Source: SpSt-398 sp033762195
GTDB lineage: Bacteria > Bacteroidota > Bacteroidia > Chitinophagales > Chitinophagaceae
Direction of reading: 5' to 3'
DNA length: 62,096 nt
Assembly: GCA_033762195.1 (NCBI GenBank)
Contig: JANRLV010000005.1
Span: forward strand, 1-62,096
Shown: positions 60,045 to 62,096 of the stretch, piece by piece
How the letters are laid out: every line of letters starts with the position of its first letter
How positions within the stretch are numbered: the first letter of the stretch is position 1
The notes under the pieces: model-generated
Database searches by the model: none
What the model saw: only the letters and a program-made list of their open reading frames with translations
What the model was told of the DNA's origin: nothing
Made by a program: the position numbers and the translations under genes

Positions 60045-62096
60045 TTAGAATTCAAGGTTAATGCCTGCGGTAAAACTCCTCGGATTCGGATAGTGACCGG
60101 CATCCACATTTGTCAACCGGATATTGTTATTGAATACCCCTACTTCAGGATCATAACCACTGTACTTGGTAAAAGTGTGCAGGTTCTGAATCGACACATA
60201 TACACGGGCAGTGGTGATCTTCAGTTTTGAAACATAACGTGCGGGAACACGATAACCCAGGGAAATATTCTGGATCCGCAGGTAAGAACCATCCTCTACG
60301 TAACGGTCTGACATGTACACGTTGTTTACGTTGGTATTGGTAAACCGGGGCAAAGAACCTTCCGGATTGGCATCGGTGTAACGATCCAATACCGAGCGAA
60401 GCTGGTTGTAATAAGGGTTGTCCATTTTTTCCAACTGCCAGCGAAGGAAGTTGAAAATTTTGGCACCATAACTTCCTTGCAGGAAGATCGAGAAATCAAA
60501 ATCTTTATAGTTTACTGAGTTGGTAAATCCGTAGGTAAACTTGGGAAGCGGACTACCAATAAAGGTGATATCACTTTCATTGATGATGCCATCTGGTTTG
60601 CCATCGGTTCCACCGGCTATATCCTTGAAGCGGATATCACCGAGCCAGGTATGGGTTTGGTCAACCGGATATCCAAACTGGGGTAGACTGTTGTTCAGGT
60701 CATCCTGTGTGCGGAACAAACCGTCTGTTTTCAGTCCAAAGAAAGAACCCACTGCATACCCTGGAATGGTACGGGTGATCAGGTAGTTGTCGTAATAGAT
60801 CCGGCCATACAAGGCGGCCAGGTCACCTGCCACTTTCTCCAATTTATTCTTGAATTGAGAGAAGATGATATTGGTCTTCCAGGACAGATCCTTTGTTTTG
60901 ATATTGGTAGAGGTGATGCTGATATCGATACCTGTGTTTGACATACGTCCGGTATTGATAACGGGCCCCTTCAGGTCATCCCATTGGTCACCCACACCGA
61001 TCAAACGAGGGCCGGTACCGATCAACAACATGGCGGTGGTAGTTTTCTTGTATACATCAAAGGCGGTTTCAATACGGCCATTGAGGAAGGAAACATCAAG
61101 ACCTACGTTTTTGGTGACCACCGATTCCCAGGTCAGGTTCGGATTGGCTACACCAAACAGGTAGTTTGAACTGCCAAAGCCAACAGGGCCAGGCCAGAAG
61201 GATACAACAGAAGTATAAGGCGGATTGGGTGCGCCATTGGGCAGGTTGGTATTACCCACCTCACCATAACCAACACGCAGTTTCATGAAATTGATCGTCT
61301 TTTTCCAATTTTCGGCAAAGCGTTCATTGGTAATAGTCCAGGCAACAGAGGCCCCTGGGAAATTACCCCATTTGTTATCGCCAAAGAAACGAGAAGAACC
61401 ATCGCGACGCAGGCTCAGGTTGAGTGAGTAGCGATTGTCGTAGGAATAGGTAGCGCGGACAAAATAAGACTCAATGGTATTATCAGATTTACCACCACCG
61501 AGTTCCCAGGTATCACGGTCACTGCTACCGGCATTCAGGTCAAGAATATTATTCTGAAGGTCCACCTTTTTACCGTTGATGCTCTCCCAATAATTGTACT
61601 GGGCTTCATGACCGGCTGTTCCGGTAACGGAATGTTTGCCAAAATTCTTATAGTAGTTAAAGTAATTTCTCAGGGCATAATAGTACCCGTTACCCCGATA
61701 TTCAAATAACTGGCTGCGAAGACTGGTATTGCCAAAACTTCCTGATTTCTGGAAAGCCTGGTTATTGTAAAGGCTCACGCTGTAGGCGAATTCATTTCGA
61801 AGGGTAAACCCTTTAAAGAATTCCACATCGGCATAGAGCTGTCCAAATACGTTTGTACTGGTGGATTTATTTCCCCGGAAATAACTCCGTGCGATCGGGT
61901 TATCCTGGCCATATTGAAAACCACCAACGGTTTGTCCACCGCCACCCCAGCTTCCATCCAGATTTTTCACCGGAATGAGCGGGCTTTGAATGGTACCCCA
62001 CCAGATCGTACCTTCTGCGGCATCGGCAAGGGTCACATTCTGGATACTCCGGGAAGCATTTGCGCTAACCCCGATCTTCATCCAGGTTTTGATCTG
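60045..62096 (-). CDS. SusC/RagA family TonB-linked outer-membrane transporter, C-terminal part
   Basis: The gene runs off the right edge of the window: about 683 C-terminal residues are present and no start is visible. The open frame continues upstream of the first Met (62081), so that Met is internal. Features are the barrel strands of the SusC type (SYDNRYSLNLSLRRDGSSRFFGDNKWG, TNERFAENWKK, FLRVGYGEVGNT-like segment, DFSIFLQGSYGAKIFN) and the terminal RSFTAGINLEF with aromatic end. Plug, TonB box and any CarboxypepD-like domain lie outside the window. It heads the mannan operon as far as can be seen. Confidence 0.95.
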   Translation of the reverse strand, partial: QIKTWMKIGVSANASRSIQNVTLADAAEGTIWWGTIQSPLIPVKNLDGSWGGGGQTVGGFQYGQDNPIARSYFRGNKSTSTNVFGQLYADVEFFKGFTLRNEFAYSVSLYNNQAFQKSGSFGNTSLRSQLFEYRGNGYYYALRNYFNYYKNFGKHSVTGTAGHEAQYNYWESINGKKVDLQNNILDLNAGSSDRDTWELGGGKSDNTIESYFVRATYSYDNRYSLNLSLRRDGSSRFFGDNKWGNFPGASVAWTITNERFAENWKKTINFMKLRVGYGEVGNTNLPNGAPNPPYTSVVSFWPGPVGFGSSNYLFGVANPNLTWESVVTKNVGLDVSFLNGRIETAFDVYKKTTTAMLLIGTGPRLIGVGDQWDDLKGPVINTGRMSNTGIDISITSTNIKTKDLSWKTNIIFSQFKNKLEKVAGDLAALYGRIYYDNYLITRTIPGYAVGSFFGLKTDGLFRTQDDLNNSLPQFGYPVDQTHTWLGDIRFKDIAGGTDGKPDGIINESDITFIGSPLPKFTYGFTNSVNYKDFDFSIFLQGSYGAKIFNFLRWQLEKMDNPYYNQLRSVLDRYTDANPEGSLPRFTNTNVNNVYMSDRYVEDGSYLRIQNISLGYRVPARYVSKLKITTARVYVSIQNLHTFTKYSGYDPEVGVFNNNIRLTNVDAGHYPNPRSFTAGINLEF

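Noticed and set aside
62081..62081. Met at 62081 as the start of the SusC gene
   Set aside because: The frame stays open to the window edge and the translated part begins inside the barrel; a full SusC needs about 300 more N-terminal residues with plug and TonB box.

Overview
The window looks like a chromosomal segment of a Bacteroidota bacterium, most likely of the Chitinophagales/Chitinophagaceae type. The evidence is: a SusC/SusD pair; promoter-like boxes of the TTG ... TAnnTTTG form with no evident Shine-Dalgarno sequences; a bacillithiol-system YtxJ protein; a 41-residue KKAA-type histone-like protein next to rplU-rpmA; a tmRNA and tRNA genes whose 3' CCA is not encoded; and many DUF or enzyme families typical of that phylum. 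The taxonomic placement is inference from gene content; no 16S rRNA gene is present.

Layout. (1) 1-2371: a TTG-started polyprenol-phosphate mannosyltransferase-like gene ending in a heptamer repeat array, a DnaQ-family exonuclease, a 42-residue lipoprotein and ytxJ. (2) 2375-20355: a xylan side-chain, xylose and glucuronate locus built as two divergent operons around a 0.5 kb control region. Leftward: lacI-type regulator, GH67 alpha-glucuronidase, SDR dehydrogenase, GPH-type symporter, GH43. Rightward: xylB, xylA, a strong hairpin, SSS symporter, uxuA, GH3 beta-xylosidase, Zn alcohol dehydrogenase, GH51 arabinofuranosidase. It has no SusCD pair and no endo-xylanase, so it looks like a finishing and catabolic module. 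(3) 20435-41770: mostly housekeeping: AI-2E family permease, DUF1469 protein, tmRNA (22294-22666), a membrane-anchored MutS-like ATPase, rseP, dxr, a GH3-auxin-type ligase, rplU-rpmA, the KKAA protein, a PolX with a degenerate polymerase palm, a 1261-residue NtrY-like histidine kinase, mazG, a DUF3667 protein, a YD-repeat-like protein, three tRNAs (Leu-TAA, Gly-GCC, Leu-GAG), a GT2, a second histidine kinase and an outer-membrane protein. (4) 41851-62096: one long leftward polysaccharide utilization operon with very short gaps. Its order is susC (cut by the window edge), susD, a TIG-domain surface lipoprotein, GH5_7 and GH26 mannanases, SSS symporter, GH130 phosphorylase, AGE epimerase, a clan GH-A lipoprotein, GH31, CE2-like esterase, GH97 and GH5_2-like endoglucanase.

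How it works together. In region 4 the mannanases would cut (galacto)glucomannan, SusCD and the lipoprotein would bind and import fragments, GH97 and the esterase would strip galactose and acetyl groups, and the epimerase plus GH130 would convert mannobiose to mannosyl-glucose and then to mannose-1-phosphate and glucose. The distal GH31/GH-A/GH5 genes could extend the range to xyloglucan-like chains. In region 2, glucuronate, arabinose and xylose would be removed from xylo-oligosaccharides, xylose would enter through XylA-XylB, and glucuronate through UxuA and possibly the SDR enzyme.

The least-explained structure is a set of four extragenic arrays with strict 7-bp periodicity and inverted arms (1-142, 22114-22288, 22690-22716, 37145-37192). 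They use different heptamers but the same architecture, and two of them bracket the tmRNA gene.
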